Source of the DNA: Vibrio pectenicida
GTDB taxonomy: Bacteria; Pseudomonadota; Gammaproteobacteria; Enterobacterales; Vibrionaceae
DNA length: 64,000 nucleotides
Direction of reading: 5' to 3'
Assembly: GCA_024347015.1 (NCBI GenBank)
Contig: AP024889.1
Location: 434,001-498,000, forward strand
The notes beneath the pieces were generated by a model, which did no database searches, was not told the origin of the DNA, and was given only the letters and a program-made list of their open reading frames with translations. This document shows positions 39,887 to 50,040 of this stretch, piece after piece. How positions within the stretch are numbered: position 1 is the stretch's first letter; each line of letters starts with the position of its first letter. Made by a program: the position numbers and the translations under genes.

Positions 39887-40366
39887 ATGATCATTAGTAT
39901 GATCGCCGCGATGGCAGAGGATCGTGTGATAGGCAAAGATAACCAAATGCCATGGCATCTACCAGCAGATTTTGCTTGGTTTAAACGCTGTACTATGGGT
40001 AAACCAGTTATTATGGGACGCAAGACTTATGAGTCTATTGGCCGTCCATTACCTGGTCGTTTGAATATTGTGATTAGCCGGGATGCGACTTTGGAGATCC
40101 CAAATGTCAGTGTTGTTAGCTCTATTGCTCAAGCACTGACACAAGTGGGCGAAGTAGAAGAGGTAATGATTATTGGGGGAGGGGCGATTTATCAAGCTTG
40201 CTTGCCTCAAGCGGACAAACTCTATATCACTTATATTGATACTCAAGTAGTAGGAGATACCTGTTTCCCTAAATGGAGTGATGACTATCAAGAGACTTAC
40301 TCTGAAACGTATCTCGCGGATGAAAAAAATGCACACAATATGCGTTTTGTGATATTAGAGAAATAA
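39887..40366 (+). CDS. folA: Dihydrofolate reductase
   Basis: Reduces dihydrofolate to tetrahydrofolate with NADPH; target of trimethoprim. The ATG at 39887 follows TTTAGGAG and gives MIISMIAAMAEDRVIGKDNQMPWHLPADFAWFK with 159 residues, the same length as the E. coli enzyme. The cofactor and substrate motifs VIMGRKTYESIGRPLPGR and MIIGGGAIY are present. It follows yjjB by 22 bases, so all three genes may be co-transcribed. Confidence 0.96.
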   Translation: MIISMIAAMAEDRVIGKDNQMPWHLPADFAWFKRCTMGKPVIMGRKTYESIGRPLPGRLNIVISRDATLEIPNVSVVSSIAQALTQVGEVEEVMIIGGGAIYQACLPQADKLYITYIDTQVVGDTCFPKWSDDYQETYSETYLADEKNAHNMRFVILEK

Positions 40367-40448
40367 TTTAAATATTGTCTGGAAGGTGACGTCCCCTCTC
40401 AGTGTTAATGGTTGGTAGATTGACTACCAACCAACGACTCAACGAGTG

Positions 40449-41234
40449 TTATTTACTTTCGTTAAGTGACCAATCATAGTCGTAGCTAAACTTACCATCC
40501 AAAGTTACTAACTCAGGTCGATAGTAACTTAAATGCTTAATAAGTGATGCTTTATCACCGAAATCGTCACTAAACCAATCATAAATCGATGAAAGTTGGG
40601 GGCTATTGTCTGTTGTCACGAACACGCCCTTATCGCTATTAATAAAGCTTGTTGCTGCTTGTTCTAGCAGCATTTCTGTATTCTCGGCAGTGAAAACGTT
40701 GTGCTGCAAGTTGGGGCATCCTAAGCTTGCACAGTTTATCGCATAGTGAGTTCTCGGATCGTTCCAAATAGGGCGTAAAATTCGGTGCTCAATATCATTA
40801 AGGCTTAAATCTTTGCCATTGATGGAGGTTACGTCATCTCCCCATGGCCCAAAACTAAATAGCCCCCCAAGTTTGGTGATTGATTTAATCGGATAGGCTT
40901 CCAATATGAGTTCAACTGTAATGGCATTATATAAATTCACCCAATAGGCATATTGTTCGGCTTTGTTGAGTATCAGTGGGTCAGTGTGACTAAGTTTTTG
41001 AATATATTGAGCGAGCAGCTGCTTATCTTGTTGGCTTACGGATGCGTATTTAAAAAGGGTAAACTCACCTTTAGTAATAAGGTAGTTATCGAGCAATTTC
41101 TGCCAAGCTTGGTGATCTATGGTAACAGTACTGGATTCATTGCTCGTGTTCCAATAAGACCAAAGTTCAGATTTAGGCGCAGTAAAGGCGCTGAAAGATA
41201 CCATAGCCAAGAGTAAAGGAAAAATGAATTTCAT
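40449..41234 (-). CDS. Exported DUF547-domain protein
   Basis: Periplasmic protein of 261 residues. The ATG at 41234 starts a signal peptide (MKFIFPLLLAMVSFSAFTA). The DUF547 domain follows (about 75-215), with AYWVNLYNAITVELILEAYP, INGKDLSLNDIEHRILRPIWNDPRTHYAINCASLGCPNL. The conserved NCAS and CPNL segments suggest a catalytic-looking pocket, but no activity is established. It is convergent with folA and downstream of the leu operon terminator. Confidence 0.88.
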   Translation of the reverse strand: MKFIFPLLLAMVSFSAFTAPKSELWSYWNTSNESSTVTIDHQAWQKLLDNYLITKGEFTLFKYASVSQQDKQLLAQYIQKLSHTDPLILNKAEQYAYWVNLYNAITVELILEAYPIKSITKLGGLFSFGPWGDDVTSINGKDLSLNDIEHRILRPIWNDPRTHYAINCASLGCPNLQHNVFTAENTEMLLEQAATSFINSDKGVFVTTDNSPQLSSIYDWFSDDFGDKASLIKHLSYYRPELVTLDGKFSYDYDWSLNESK

Positions 41235-41301
41235 AGTTGGTCCTGTTGATAGCAGCAATATGACTTAAGACCGAGCATCTGATTGAGAACTTTCAAAATT
41301 A

Positions 41302-41338
41302 AAAAAGTTGAGGCTGGCTAAGCCAATCTCAACTTTTT
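41302..41338 (-). terminator. Terminator of the leuABCD operon
   Basis: AAAAAGTTGAG and CTCAACTTTTT form an 11-bp stem, with an inner TGGCT/AGCCA pairing. Read on the minus strand it ends in a T run. It lies 12 bases beyond the leuD stop. Confidence 0.85.
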
Positions 41339-41350
41339 AAGTGGTGCGAT

Positions 41351-41953
41351 TTATTTTAGAAATGTTGGAATTTTACTCTCGTAGTCCGCAATTTTATCTT
41401 TATGCTGGAGAGTTAGGCCAATGTTATCTAATCCATTAAGCAGACAGTGCCTACGAAACTCATCAATTTCAAACGAATATTCTTTGCCGTTTGCACGAAC
41501 TAGGTTGGCTTCTAGGTCTACTTCAACTTCTGCCCCTTCATTCGTTTCAACGAATTGGAAGATTTCGTCGACTTGTTGCTCGGTAAGCCTAACAGGGACC
41601 ATTTGGTTGTTGATTGAGTTACCATAGAATATATCGGCAAAGCTTGGAGCTATCATGGCTCTGATACCATAATCGGCTAGCGCCCAAGGCGCATGCTCTC
41701 GTGATGAACCACAACCAAAATTTTCACGAGCGACTAGGATAGAAGCACCTTGGTAGCGCGTTTCATTCATTACAAACTCAGAATTTGGTTGCTTTCCTGC
41801 ATCATCCAAAAAGCGCCAATCGTGGAATAGGTGTTTGCCAAAGCCTAAGCGCGACACTTTTTGTAGAAATTGCTTAGGGATAATCGCATCGGTATCGACG
41901 TTTGCTGCATCGAGAGGAACCACTAAGCCTGTATGTTGTTTAAAACCTGACAT
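41351..41953 (-). CDS. leuD: 3-isopropylmalate dehydratase small subunit
   Basis: Small subunit of isopropylmalate isomerase in leucine synthesis. The 200-residue protein begins [30 protein letters not shown] and has the swivel-domain signature [15 protein letters not shown]. It lies 12 bases after leuC in the leuABCD operon and is followed by the operon terminator. Confidence 0.96.
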   Translation of the reverse strand: MSGFKQHTGLVVPLDAANVDTDAIIPKQFLQKVSRLGFGKHLFHDWRFLDDAGKQPNSEFVMNETRYQGASILVARENFGCGSSREHAPWALADYGIRAMIAPSFADIFYGNSINNQMVPVRLTEQQVDEIFQFVETNEGAEVEVDLEANLVRANGKEYSFEIDEFRRHCLLNGLDNIGLTLQHKDKIADYESKIPTFLK

Positions 41954-41965
41954 TTAAGATTCTCC

Positions 41966-43366
41966 TCAATCTAATTCACGAATATCGACAAAATGACCGG
42001 CAATAGCTGCCGCCGCTGCCATTGCTGGGCTAACCAAATGGGTGCGCCCATCACGCCCTTGGCGGCCTTCAAAATTGCGATTTGATGTTGAAGCGCAGCG
42101 TTCTTTCGGGCCCAGACGGTCATTGTTCATTGCAAGACACATAGAGCAGCCAGGAAGACGCCATTCAAACCCTGCATCTTTAAAGATCACATCTAGGCCT
42201 TCTGCTTCAGCTTGGGCCTTGACTTGTTCTGAACCTGGAACAATAAGTGCTTGAACATGAGAAGCAACCCTACGGCCTTTAGCTATAGCTGCTGCGGCGC
42301 GCATGTCTTCGATGCGTGAGTTAGTACAAGAACCGACAAACACTTTATCAACAGAGTAGTCAGATAGTGCTTTACCTGCAGTTAGGCCCATGTAGGCAAG
42401 TGCTTTTTCGGCGGAGGCTTTTTCTACAGGGTCTGAAAAGCTTTCCGGTGCAGGGATAGGTTGGTCAACTGCAATTACTTGACCTGGATTAGTTCCCCAA
42501 GTGACTTGAGGTTTGATGTCATCAGCCTGTAAAGTAACCACAGCATCAAATTCGGCACTATTATCAGTTTTTAACGTTTTCCAATATTTCACAGCCGCGT
42601 CGAAGTCATTACCTTGAGGTGAGAACTTACGATCTTTAATGTATTCAAATGTTGTCTCATCTGGTGCTATTAAGCCTGCTTTTGCGCCTAGTTCAATCGC
42701 CATATTACAGACTGTCATTCTGCCTTCCATTGAAAGGTCAGTAATGGCTTCTCCGCAGAATTCAACTACATAACCAGTACCGCCAGCAGCAGTGGTTTTA
42801 CCAATTATGGCTAAAACAATATCTTTGGCGGTAATACCGGAGGCAACTTTACCTTTTACCTCGATCTTCATGGTTTTTGTGCGAGCTTGTTTTAGGGTTT
42901 GAGTCGCTAATACGTGCTCGACTTCAGATGTTCCTATACCGAAAGCTAGAGAGCCAAACGCGCCATGCGTTGCTGTGTGTGAGTCGCCACAAACAATAGT
43001 CATTCCAGGAAGGGTAATACCTAGCTCTGGCCCCATCACGTGAACGATACCTTGGTACTTGTGGTTCAAGTCGTAAAGGGTAACTCCAAATTCTTGGCAG
43101 TTTTTGGAGAGAGTTTCCATCTGAATACGTGCCATCTCTCCAGATGCATTAATGTCTTTGGTTGTGGTGGAGACGTTGTGGTCCATAGTGGCGAATGTTT
43201 TATTTACTTGGCGAACTTGACGTCCTTTTTCACGTAAACCATCAAAAGCCTGAGGTGACGTCACTTCATGAACTAAGTGACGGTCGATATACAAAATTGG
43301 ATTTTCACCTTCTGCTGCTACGACGACGTGTGCGTCGAAGACTTTTTCATACAGTGTTTTGCCCAT
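41966..43366 (-). CDS. leuC: 3-isopropylmalate dehydratase large subunit
   Basis: Aconitase-family [4Fe-4S] subunit that isomerises 2- to 3-isopropylmalate. The ATG at 43366 gives [20 protein letters not shown] and 466 residues; the frame opens upstream at 43396. The iron-sulfur ligands are visible in [18 protein letters not shown] and in [10 protein letters not shown], with [12 protein letters not shown] in between. It is third in the leu operon. Confidence 0.96.
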   Translation of the reverse strand: MGKTLYEKVFDAHVVVAAEGENPILYIDRHLVHEVTSPQAFDGLREKGRQVRQVNKTFATMDHNVSTTTKDINASGEMARIQMETLSKNCQEFGVTLYDLNHKYQGIVHVMGPELGITLPGMTIVCGDSHTATHGAFGSLAFGIGTSEVEHVLATQTLKQARTKTMKIEVKGKVASGITAKDIVLAIIGKTTAAGGTGYVVEFCGEAITDLSMEGRMTVCNMAIELGAKAGLIAPDETTFEYIKDRKFSPQGNDFDAAVKYWKTLKTDNSAEFDAVVTLQADDIKPQVTWGTNPGQVIAVDQPIPAPESFSDPVEKASAEKALAYMGLTAGKALSDYSVDKVFVGSCTNSRIEDMRAAAAIAKGRRVASHVQALIVPGSEQVKAQAEAEGLDVIFKDAGFEWRLPGCSMCLAMNNDRLGPKERCASTSNRNFEGRQGRDGRTHLVSPAMAAAAAIAGHFVDIRELD

Positions 43367-43420
43367 TATCGCGATCCTGTGTATAGCTCCTGACAACGGC
43401 TTGCCAAGAGCAAATAATTA

Positions 43421-44551
<1,131 letters not shown>

Positions 44552-44570
44552 TTAGGCTTCTAGGTATTAT

Positions 44571-46118
44571 TTATACTGTTGCGATCTTTTTTTGTTTGAT
44601 CTCTGCAACTTTATCTGCGCGGTGAATACTGTTGATAACATGAAGTAGGGCTTGTCCCGATGCTTCTACTATGTCAGTTGAAACGCCAGTACCGTGATAC
44701 TTACGGTCCTTGTAATTGGCAATAATGTCAGCTTGGCCTAATCCATCTTCACCTTCGCCCTTGGCAGTCAGATCAAACTTGTCTAGCACGATATCATATC
44801 CAGTCAGGCGATAGATACATTGATAAAGTGCGTCTACAGGGCCATTGCCAACTGCCGCTTCGCATTTCTCCTCGTTACCACATTGCAACTTTATGCTAGT
44901 TGTTGCCATGACGCTGCCAGACTGAACACTTAGATAATTTAATTTGTAGAAGTCGTTTTCTTCACGAAGATTAGAGAAGTGCATCAAAGCTTCTAAATCG
45001 TAGTCAAACACTTGTCCTTTTCGGTCTGCTAGTTTTAAGAAATCTTCATACAAGGCATCTAAGCTATATTCTTCTTCTTTGTAACCCATACTGTCCATAT
45101 GGCTTTTAACAGCAGCTCGTCCGCTTCGACTGGTAAGATTTAATGCTTGATTTTTAAGCCCTATTGATTCTGGCGTCATGATTTCATAGGTGTTTTTGTT
45201 TTTTAGCATGCCATCTTGGTGGATGCCAGAAGAGTGACTGAATGCATTAGAGCCGACGATTGCTTTGTTACTTTGGATGGGCATGTTACAAAGCTGGCTG
45301 ACCAATTTGCTAGTGCGATGAATCTCATCATATTTAAGGTTGGTATGGACGCCTAGAAATTCCTGGCGAGTTTTGATAATCATGGCTATTTCTTCTAGAG
45401 AACAGTTACCGGCTCGTTCTCCAATGCCATTAATAGTCCCTTCTATTTGGCGAGCTCCGGCTTGAACCGCGGCAATAGAGTTTGCAACAGACATACCCAG
45501 ATCATCATGACAATGTACTGAGATAATAGCTTTATCAATATTGGGTACACGGTTGAACAATGTTTGAATAATGCCACCAAATTCATTAGGTACAGTGTAG
45601 CCAACTGTATCGGGGATATTAATAGTGCTTGCACCAGCATTTATCGCCGCTTCAACCATACGACATAAATTATCAATCGGTGTTCTGCCTGCGTCTTCAC
45701 AAGAAAACTCGACATCATCGGTATATTGACGAGCATGTTTTACAGCCTTAACCGCCATTTCAACCACATCATCGTAGCTGCGACGTAATTTATCCTCAAC
45801 ATGGATAGTAGAAGTAGAAATAAAGGTATGGATTCGAAATTGTTCTGCAACCTTTAAAGCGTCAGCAGCGGCATCAATATCTTTTGTAACAGCTCTAGAG
45901 AGTGCGCAAACACGGCTATTTTTTATGTGTTTGGCGATAGTTTGTACGGATTCAAAATCACCAGGAGAAGATACAGGAAAGCCTGCTTCAATCACATCAA
46001 CACCAAGCCTTTCAAGCGCATAGGCAATTTGCAGCTTCTCTTTAACCGTCAAGCTTGCTGACAATGCTTGTTCGCCATCACGTAGCGTGGTGTCGAAAAT
46101 AATGACCTGATCGTTCAT
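44571..46118 (-). CDS. leuA: 2-isopropylmalate synthase
   Basis: First committed enzyme of leucine synthesis, condensing acetyl-CoA with 2-ketoisovalerate. The 515 residues begin with the metal-binding [56 protein letters not shown] and the linker follow, then the C-terminal leucine-sensing domain (from about 390), which includes [17 protein letters not shown]. It heads the operon behind a leader peptide and attenuator. Confidence 0.97.
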   Translation of the reverse strand: MNDQVIIFDTTLRDGEQALSASLTVKEKLQIAYALERLGVDVIEAGFPVSSPGDFESVQTIAKHIKNSRVCALSRAVTKDIDAAADALKVAEQFRIHTFISTSTIHVEDKLRRSYDDVVEMAVKAVKHARQYTDDVEFSCEDAGRTPIDNLCRMVEAAINAGASTINIPDTVGYTVPNEFGGIIQTLFNRVPNIDKAIISVHCHDDLGMSVANSIAAVQAGARQIEGTINGIGERAGNCSLEEIAMIIKTRQEFLGVHTNLKYDEIHRTSKLVSQLCNMPIQSNKAIVGSNAFSHSSGIHQDGMLKNKNTYEIMTPESIGLKNQALNLTSRSGRAAVKSHMDSMGYKEEEYSLDALYEDFLKLADRKGQVFDYDLEALMHFSNLREENDFYKLNYLSVQSGSVMATTSIKLQCGNEEKCEAAVGNGPVDALYQCIYRLTGYDIVLDKFDLTAKGEGEDGLGQADIIANYKDRKYHGTGVSTDIVEASGQALLHVINSIHRADKVAEIKQKKIATV

Positions 46119-46182
46119 GTTTGCTTCCTTCCTGATTTTCTATGTTCACACAGTGAATCGTTTTCTTCCGGTATTTAGGTAC

Positions 46183-46214
46183 AAAAAAGCCCGCATCTCG
46201 ATGCGGGCTTTTAA
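46183..46214 (-). terminator. Attenuator terminator in the leu leader
   Basis: On the minus strand AAAAGCCCGCAT-CGAG-ATGCGGGCTTTTTT forms a stem of about 12 bp with a T run. It lies between the leader peptide stop (46243) and leuA (46118), where the attenuator belongs. Confidence 0.9.
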
Positions 46215-46242
46215 AATCTTGTTGTGGTTATTTTTCCACAGC

Positions 46243-46305
46243 CTACCCGCGTGAGTTGTTCACGATAAGGAGGAGGCTCAGCAGAAGTGAAAAATGCTCG
46301 GACAT
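46243..46305 (-). CDS. leuL: leu operon leader peptide
   Basis: A 20-codon ORF reads MSEHFSLLLSLLLIVNNSRG then TAG. It contains six leucine codons in two runs of three, the expected leucine sensor: ribosomes stalled there would favour the antiterminator. AAGGA lies about 10 bases upstream of its ATG. It is followed within 30 bases by the attenuator. The name follows the E. coli leader; the sequence is read directly. Confidence 0.88.
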   Translation of the reverse strand: MSEHFSLLLSLLLIVNNSRG

Positions 46306-46357
46306 TGTTAACGAATCCTTTAAAGCGTTAAATTAACCACAAATTTAAGTTAACAAA

Positions 46358-46386
46358 TTAGTACCGCACTCTGGTATAGACGTCAA
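46358..46386 (-). promoter_or_regulatory. Sigma-70 promoter of leuLABCD
   Basis: On the minus strand TTGACG (46386-46381) and TACTAA (46363-46358) are 17 bases apart. Transcription would start near 46351, about 45 bases before the leader peptide. Confidence 0.75.
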
Positions 46387-47019
46387 GTCCAAAAGTACTT
46401 TTTATTCACTAATACGAAAATAAGCCTTATTAAATGAAACAGAAGTAGATGTGTAATTGTTAGATAAAGACCAATGAATAGATTATTGAAATGGTTCATT
46501 TGATAAATACATTCAGGCAATGCAATAGCACTGTGAACTAAGTGAAAGGTTGGTTAGCTTAGTATGCTATTGGTATATGTGGTTATTTACGCCTTCAAAG
46601 TTAATTTAGACAAACAAACAACTTCTTTCGAGTTTATTAAATTGGTCAAGCATTCAGTGGAAATATTTGTGTCAGTTTTGTACTTGCTATTGGAATGATT
46701 TTTCTTGTAAATGATTCTTTTTGTCACTTGGTATCTATTCCTCAACTTAATTAATTACTCAAAATTTCATGTAATTATTAATTTATGTTTTTTTATGTTT
46801 TGACTAAATCATTGATTTTATTGTTTAATTTTATCATTCAGATGAAAAATACTGATTAATTATCAATCGGGTTGCCAATCAATGAATGATTCGTTGATAG
46901 TAATGATCCGTTGCGACATATCTGACGGGCAAATATAACGAAAAATTGGTTATCTATTCCCAACCAAATTCACTTAAAAACTATTTACATTGACGAATAC
47001 AAGACAAGAGGCTTGCGTG
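46387..47019. other. Long AT-rich leuA-leuO divergent region
   Basis: Over 600 bases of very AT-rich sequence with runs such as TTTTTTTATGTTTTGAC separate the leu promoter from leuO. leuO promoters in enterics and vibrios are typically AT-rich and H-NS-silenced, and this fits. No ORF or RNA gene was supported. Confidence 0.5.
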
Positions 47020-47979
47020 ATGATTGAGAAAAAAGAATCTATGAGTGCTATTGCCAGCTACCGAATGGAAAGTACTCTCCGAGGAGTAGATCTAAACCTT
47101 CTAACTGTTTTTGATGCGGTTATGCAAGAGCAAAATATTACTCGTGCTGCACATAACTTAGGTATGTCCCAGCCTGCTGTAAGTAATGCAGTTGCGCGCT
47201 TGAAAGTGATGTTTAACGATGAGTTATTTATGCGCCAAGGCCGAGGTATTCAGCCTACCCAACGTGCTCGTTTACTATTTGGCCCTGTGCGTCAGGCACT
47301 TCAATTGATTCGCAATGAATTACCAAGCTCTATTTTCTCACCAGAGACATCAACACGTTTGTTCAAACTCGCTATCTGTAGTCCATGTGATATGCGTTTT
47401 GCACCTAAAATTATGTCGACTATTAATGAACAAGCACCAAATGTACAACTTCATTTAGATGCAGAGTTTGATCGCCAATTGGCAGAAAGAATGCGCTATC
47501 AGGAAATTGATTTTGTGATTGATTATGCTCGTTTTGATGAACAAGGCTTTTCAAGTACAGAAATCTTCCAAGATGAGCTGGTTGTCGTGGCGTCTAAATC
47601 GCATCCACGTATTCAACAGCAAGTTATGGCTGAGCAACTAAGAGAAGAGCGTCACGCTAAATTATCTCGTGTACATGGTCAACGTAGTTTCTCTGAGCAG
47701 GCATATCGAGATCTCGATGTACAAGCCTATTATGAAGGTACTAGCTTAAGTAATGTTTTGTATGTGGTTGGTCAGTCTGAACTTGTGACTATAGCTCCTC
47801 GCTGGATGGTTGAAAATGCTGCCAATGAAGAGCAGCTACAGATTCTAGATTTCCCATTCGAAAACGCTAAGATTAGTGGTTTCCTAAGCTGGCATGAATC
47901 AAGCGAAAAAGACAAAGGTCATATCTGGCTTCGTGATCAGCTAATGATGATTTGTGGTGAAGTTATAGCACAAGTGTAA
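47020..47979 (+). CDS. leuO: LysR-family regulator LeuO
   Basis: Global LysR-type regulator that antagonises H-NS silencing and in Vibrio acts in stress and virulence control. The ATG at 47020 follows AGAGG and gives 319 residues; the frame opens at a TTG at 46990. The helix-turn-helix domain RGVDLNLLTVFDAVMQEQNITRAAHNLGMSQPAVSNAVARLK matches LeuO rather than LeuR or IlvY types. The substrate-binding domain spans about 110-310. Position divergent from leuLABCD is the conserved LeuO location. A terminator follows. Confidence 0.93.
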   Translation: MIEKKESMSAIASYRMESTLRGVDLNLLTVFDAVMQEQNITRAAHNLGMSQPAVSNAVARLKVMFNDELFMRQGRGIQPTQRARLLFGPVRQALQLIRNELPSSIFSPETSTRLFKLAICSPCDMRFAPKIMSTINEQAPNVQLHLDAEFDRQLAERMRYQEIDFVIDYARFDEQGFSSTEIFQDELVVVASKSHPRIQQQVMAEQLREERHAKLSRVHGQRSFSEQAYRDLDVQAYYEGTSLSNVLYVVGQSELVTIAPRWMVENAANEEQLQILDFPFENAKISGFLSWHESSEKDKGHIWLRDQLMMICGEVIAQV

Positions 47980-47994
47980 CTAAATCTATTGATA

Positions 47995-48029
47995 AACCTT
48001 GAATGATTTGTCGTCATTCAAGGTTTTTT
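47995..48029 (+). terminator. Rho-independent terminator of leuO
   Basis: AACCTTGAATGA and TCATTCAAGGTT form a 12-bp stem with a 7-base loop and a T run. Confidence 0.92.
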
Positions 48030-48132
48030 ACATTTCAATTACCAACTTTCCCCCCCTTCAGTTGCCTTTTCTTTACCTAAATGTACACTTGTGCGCTCTA
48101 AAAGCTTACAGGCGTGAGCGAAAGGTAGGGAC

Positions 48133-49941
48133 ATGGCTAACTTAGATTTTCATATTGTTAAAAAAATTCGTCAGCAGGTTTGCACCCATGGTGATCGAGT
48201 CGCTCTGAAGTATAAACAGGGTGATGGTTGGAATGGCATAACTTGGAGGCGGTTTGGTACTCAACTTGATGCACTATCTTTGGCATTGTTGACACATGGT
48301 ATTAAAGTTCAAGATAAAATTGGTATTTTTGCCAATAACATGCCTAATTGGACCATTGCTGATCTAGCAGCACTTCAAGTTCGTGCGGTTACCGTTCCTA
48401 TCTACCCAACTAATACTGCTAATCAGGCAGGATATATTCTGGATAATGCGGATGTGCGTATCCTTTTTGTCGGTGAACAATCTCAATTTGATGCGGCAGT
48501 GAGTGTCTTTGAGCAATGTCCGAAGTTAGAGCTGGTCGTTGCTATGTCAGGTGAAGTTGATATTGGGCAATTTGATTTTGCTTGCAGTTGGCAGGGGTTT
48601 ATTACTCGTCTTCAAAACAATAAACAACCTGAACTCGAACAACGTTTAGCGGATGCAAATATTGATGACTTACTCACTATAATATACACGTCTGGGACAA
48701 CAGGGCAGCCTAAAGGAGTGATGCTGGATTACCATAATGTAGCGGCGCAGCTTGAAGGACATGATAAGAGATTAAGTCTAACTCATAATGATGTGTCATT
48801 ATGTTTCTTACCTTTGTCCCATGTCTTTGAACGAGCTTGGACTTTTTATACTCTTTATCGTGGCGGTACTAATTGCTATTTACAGGATACGATGCAAGTT
48901 CGTGAGGCTCTCAATGAAATCCAGCCGACAGTAATGTGCGCGGTTCCGAGATTTTATGAAAAGATATTTTCTGCTATTCACGATAGGGTTTCGAAAGCAT
49001 CGATTACCAAAAAACTGTTGTTTACATGGGCTATTAATATGGGGGCTAAAGTGGTGGTATGTCAGCAAGAAGGTAGAAAACCAGCCTTGTTGTTGAGAAA
49101 GTCTCACCAGTTGGCCGATCACCTCGTATTGTCTAAGCTCCGCTCTTTACTTGGAGGGCGTATTAACTTTATGCCATGTGGTGGAGCAAAATTGGATGAG
49201 TCGATTGGTCGTTTTTTTCATGCTATTGGCATCAATATAAAGCTTGGTTATGGTATGACAGAGACCACGGCAACTGTATCGTGTTGGAGTGATGACCGTT
49301 TTCAACCTGAGTCAATAGGCACTTCAATGCCTGGTGCTGAGGTTAAAATTGGTAACAACAGTGAGATATTGGTTCGAGGCCCAATGGTGATGCGCGGTTA
49401 TTACAAAATGCCCAAAGAAACGGCAGAAGCGTTTGATCAGCATGGGTTTCTAAAAACAGGAGATGCAGGTCATATTGATGATAGAGGCAATGTTTTCATT
49501 ACCGATCGCATTAAAGAGCTAATGAAAACATCGGGAGGTAAGTATATTGCACCTCAGTTGGTCGAAGGCACGATTGGAAAAGATCATTTCTTCGAGCAAG
49601 TTGCAATAATTGCTGATACTCGAAAATTTGTTTCTGCTCTCATTGTACCTTGCTTTGATAGCCTTGAAACATATGCGAAAGAACTCAATATTAAGTACCA
49701 TGATCGTATTGAATTGATTAAACATCACCAAATAGTGGAAATGCTAGAGCGCCGAGTGAATGGCTTGCAAAAAGAATTGGCAAAGTTCGAGCAAGTGAAG
49801 AAGTTTAAGCTGTTACCCAAAGCATTTTCAATGGATGCGGGCGAGCTAACACCTACTCAAAAGCTTCGTCGTAAGGTGATCGACGAGAAGTACCAAGATG
49901 AGATTGAAGAAATGTATCGTGATGATGCGGTGAAAAAATAA
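48133..49941 (+). CDS. Long-chain acyl-CoA synthetase (FAA1/AMP-binding family)
   Basis: Membrane-associated adenylating enzyme of 602 residues that probably activates long-chain fatty acids to acyl-CoA. The P-loop-like motif [19 protein letters not shown], the acyl/AMP motif [11 protein letters not shown], and the C-terminal [33 protein letters not shown] are all present. The type is the eukaryotic-like FAA1 group rather than E. coli FadD. The leuO, acyl-CoA ligase, ilvI order is known from Vibrio, but here a GT41 gene intervenes before ilvI. Confidence 0.92.
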   Translation: MANLDFHIVKKIRQQVCTHGDRVALKYKQGDGWNGITWRRFGTQLDALSLALLTHGIKVQDKIGIFANNMPNWTIADLAALQVRAVTVPIYPTNTANQAGYILDNADVRILFVGEQSQFDAAVSVFEQCPKLELVVAMSGEVDIGQFDFACSWQGFITRLQNNKQPELEQRLADANIDDLLTIIYTSGTTGQPKGVMLDYHNVAAQLEGHDKRLSLTHNDVSLCFLPLSHVFERAWTFYTLYRGGTNCYLQDTMQVREALNEIQPTVMCAVPRFYEKIFSAIHDRVSKASITKKLLFTWAINMGAKVVVCQQEGRKPALLLRKSHQLADHLVLSKLRSLLGGRINFMPCGGAKLDESIGRFFHAIGINIKLGYGMTETTATVSCWSDDRFQPESIGTSMPGAEVKIGNNSEILVRGPMVMRGYYKMPKETAEAFDQHGFLKTGDAGHIDDRGNVFITDRIKELMKTSGGKYIAPQLVEGTIGKDHFFEQVAIIADTRKFVSALIVPCFDSLETYAKELNIKYHDRIELIKHHQIVEMLERRVNGLQKELAKFEQVKKFKLLPKAFSMDAGELTPTQKLRRKVIDEKYQDEIEEMYRDDAVKK

Positions 49942-49972
49942 TTCAAGTAGTAAACGGTCTTTATCCAATGTA

Positions 49973-50016
49973 CAAATCCCTCAAGCTCTATTATTAACTT
50001 TGGTTTGAGAGATTTT
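49973..50016. terminator. Terminator between convergent genes
   Basis: AATCCCTCAA and TTGAGAGATT pair with one mismatch around a long loop, with TTTTTT on the plus strand. It lies between the acyl-CoA ligase gene and the convergent GT41 gene. Confidence 0.5.
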
Positions 50017-50040
50017 TTCATCTTACCTTATAGAGAGTTA

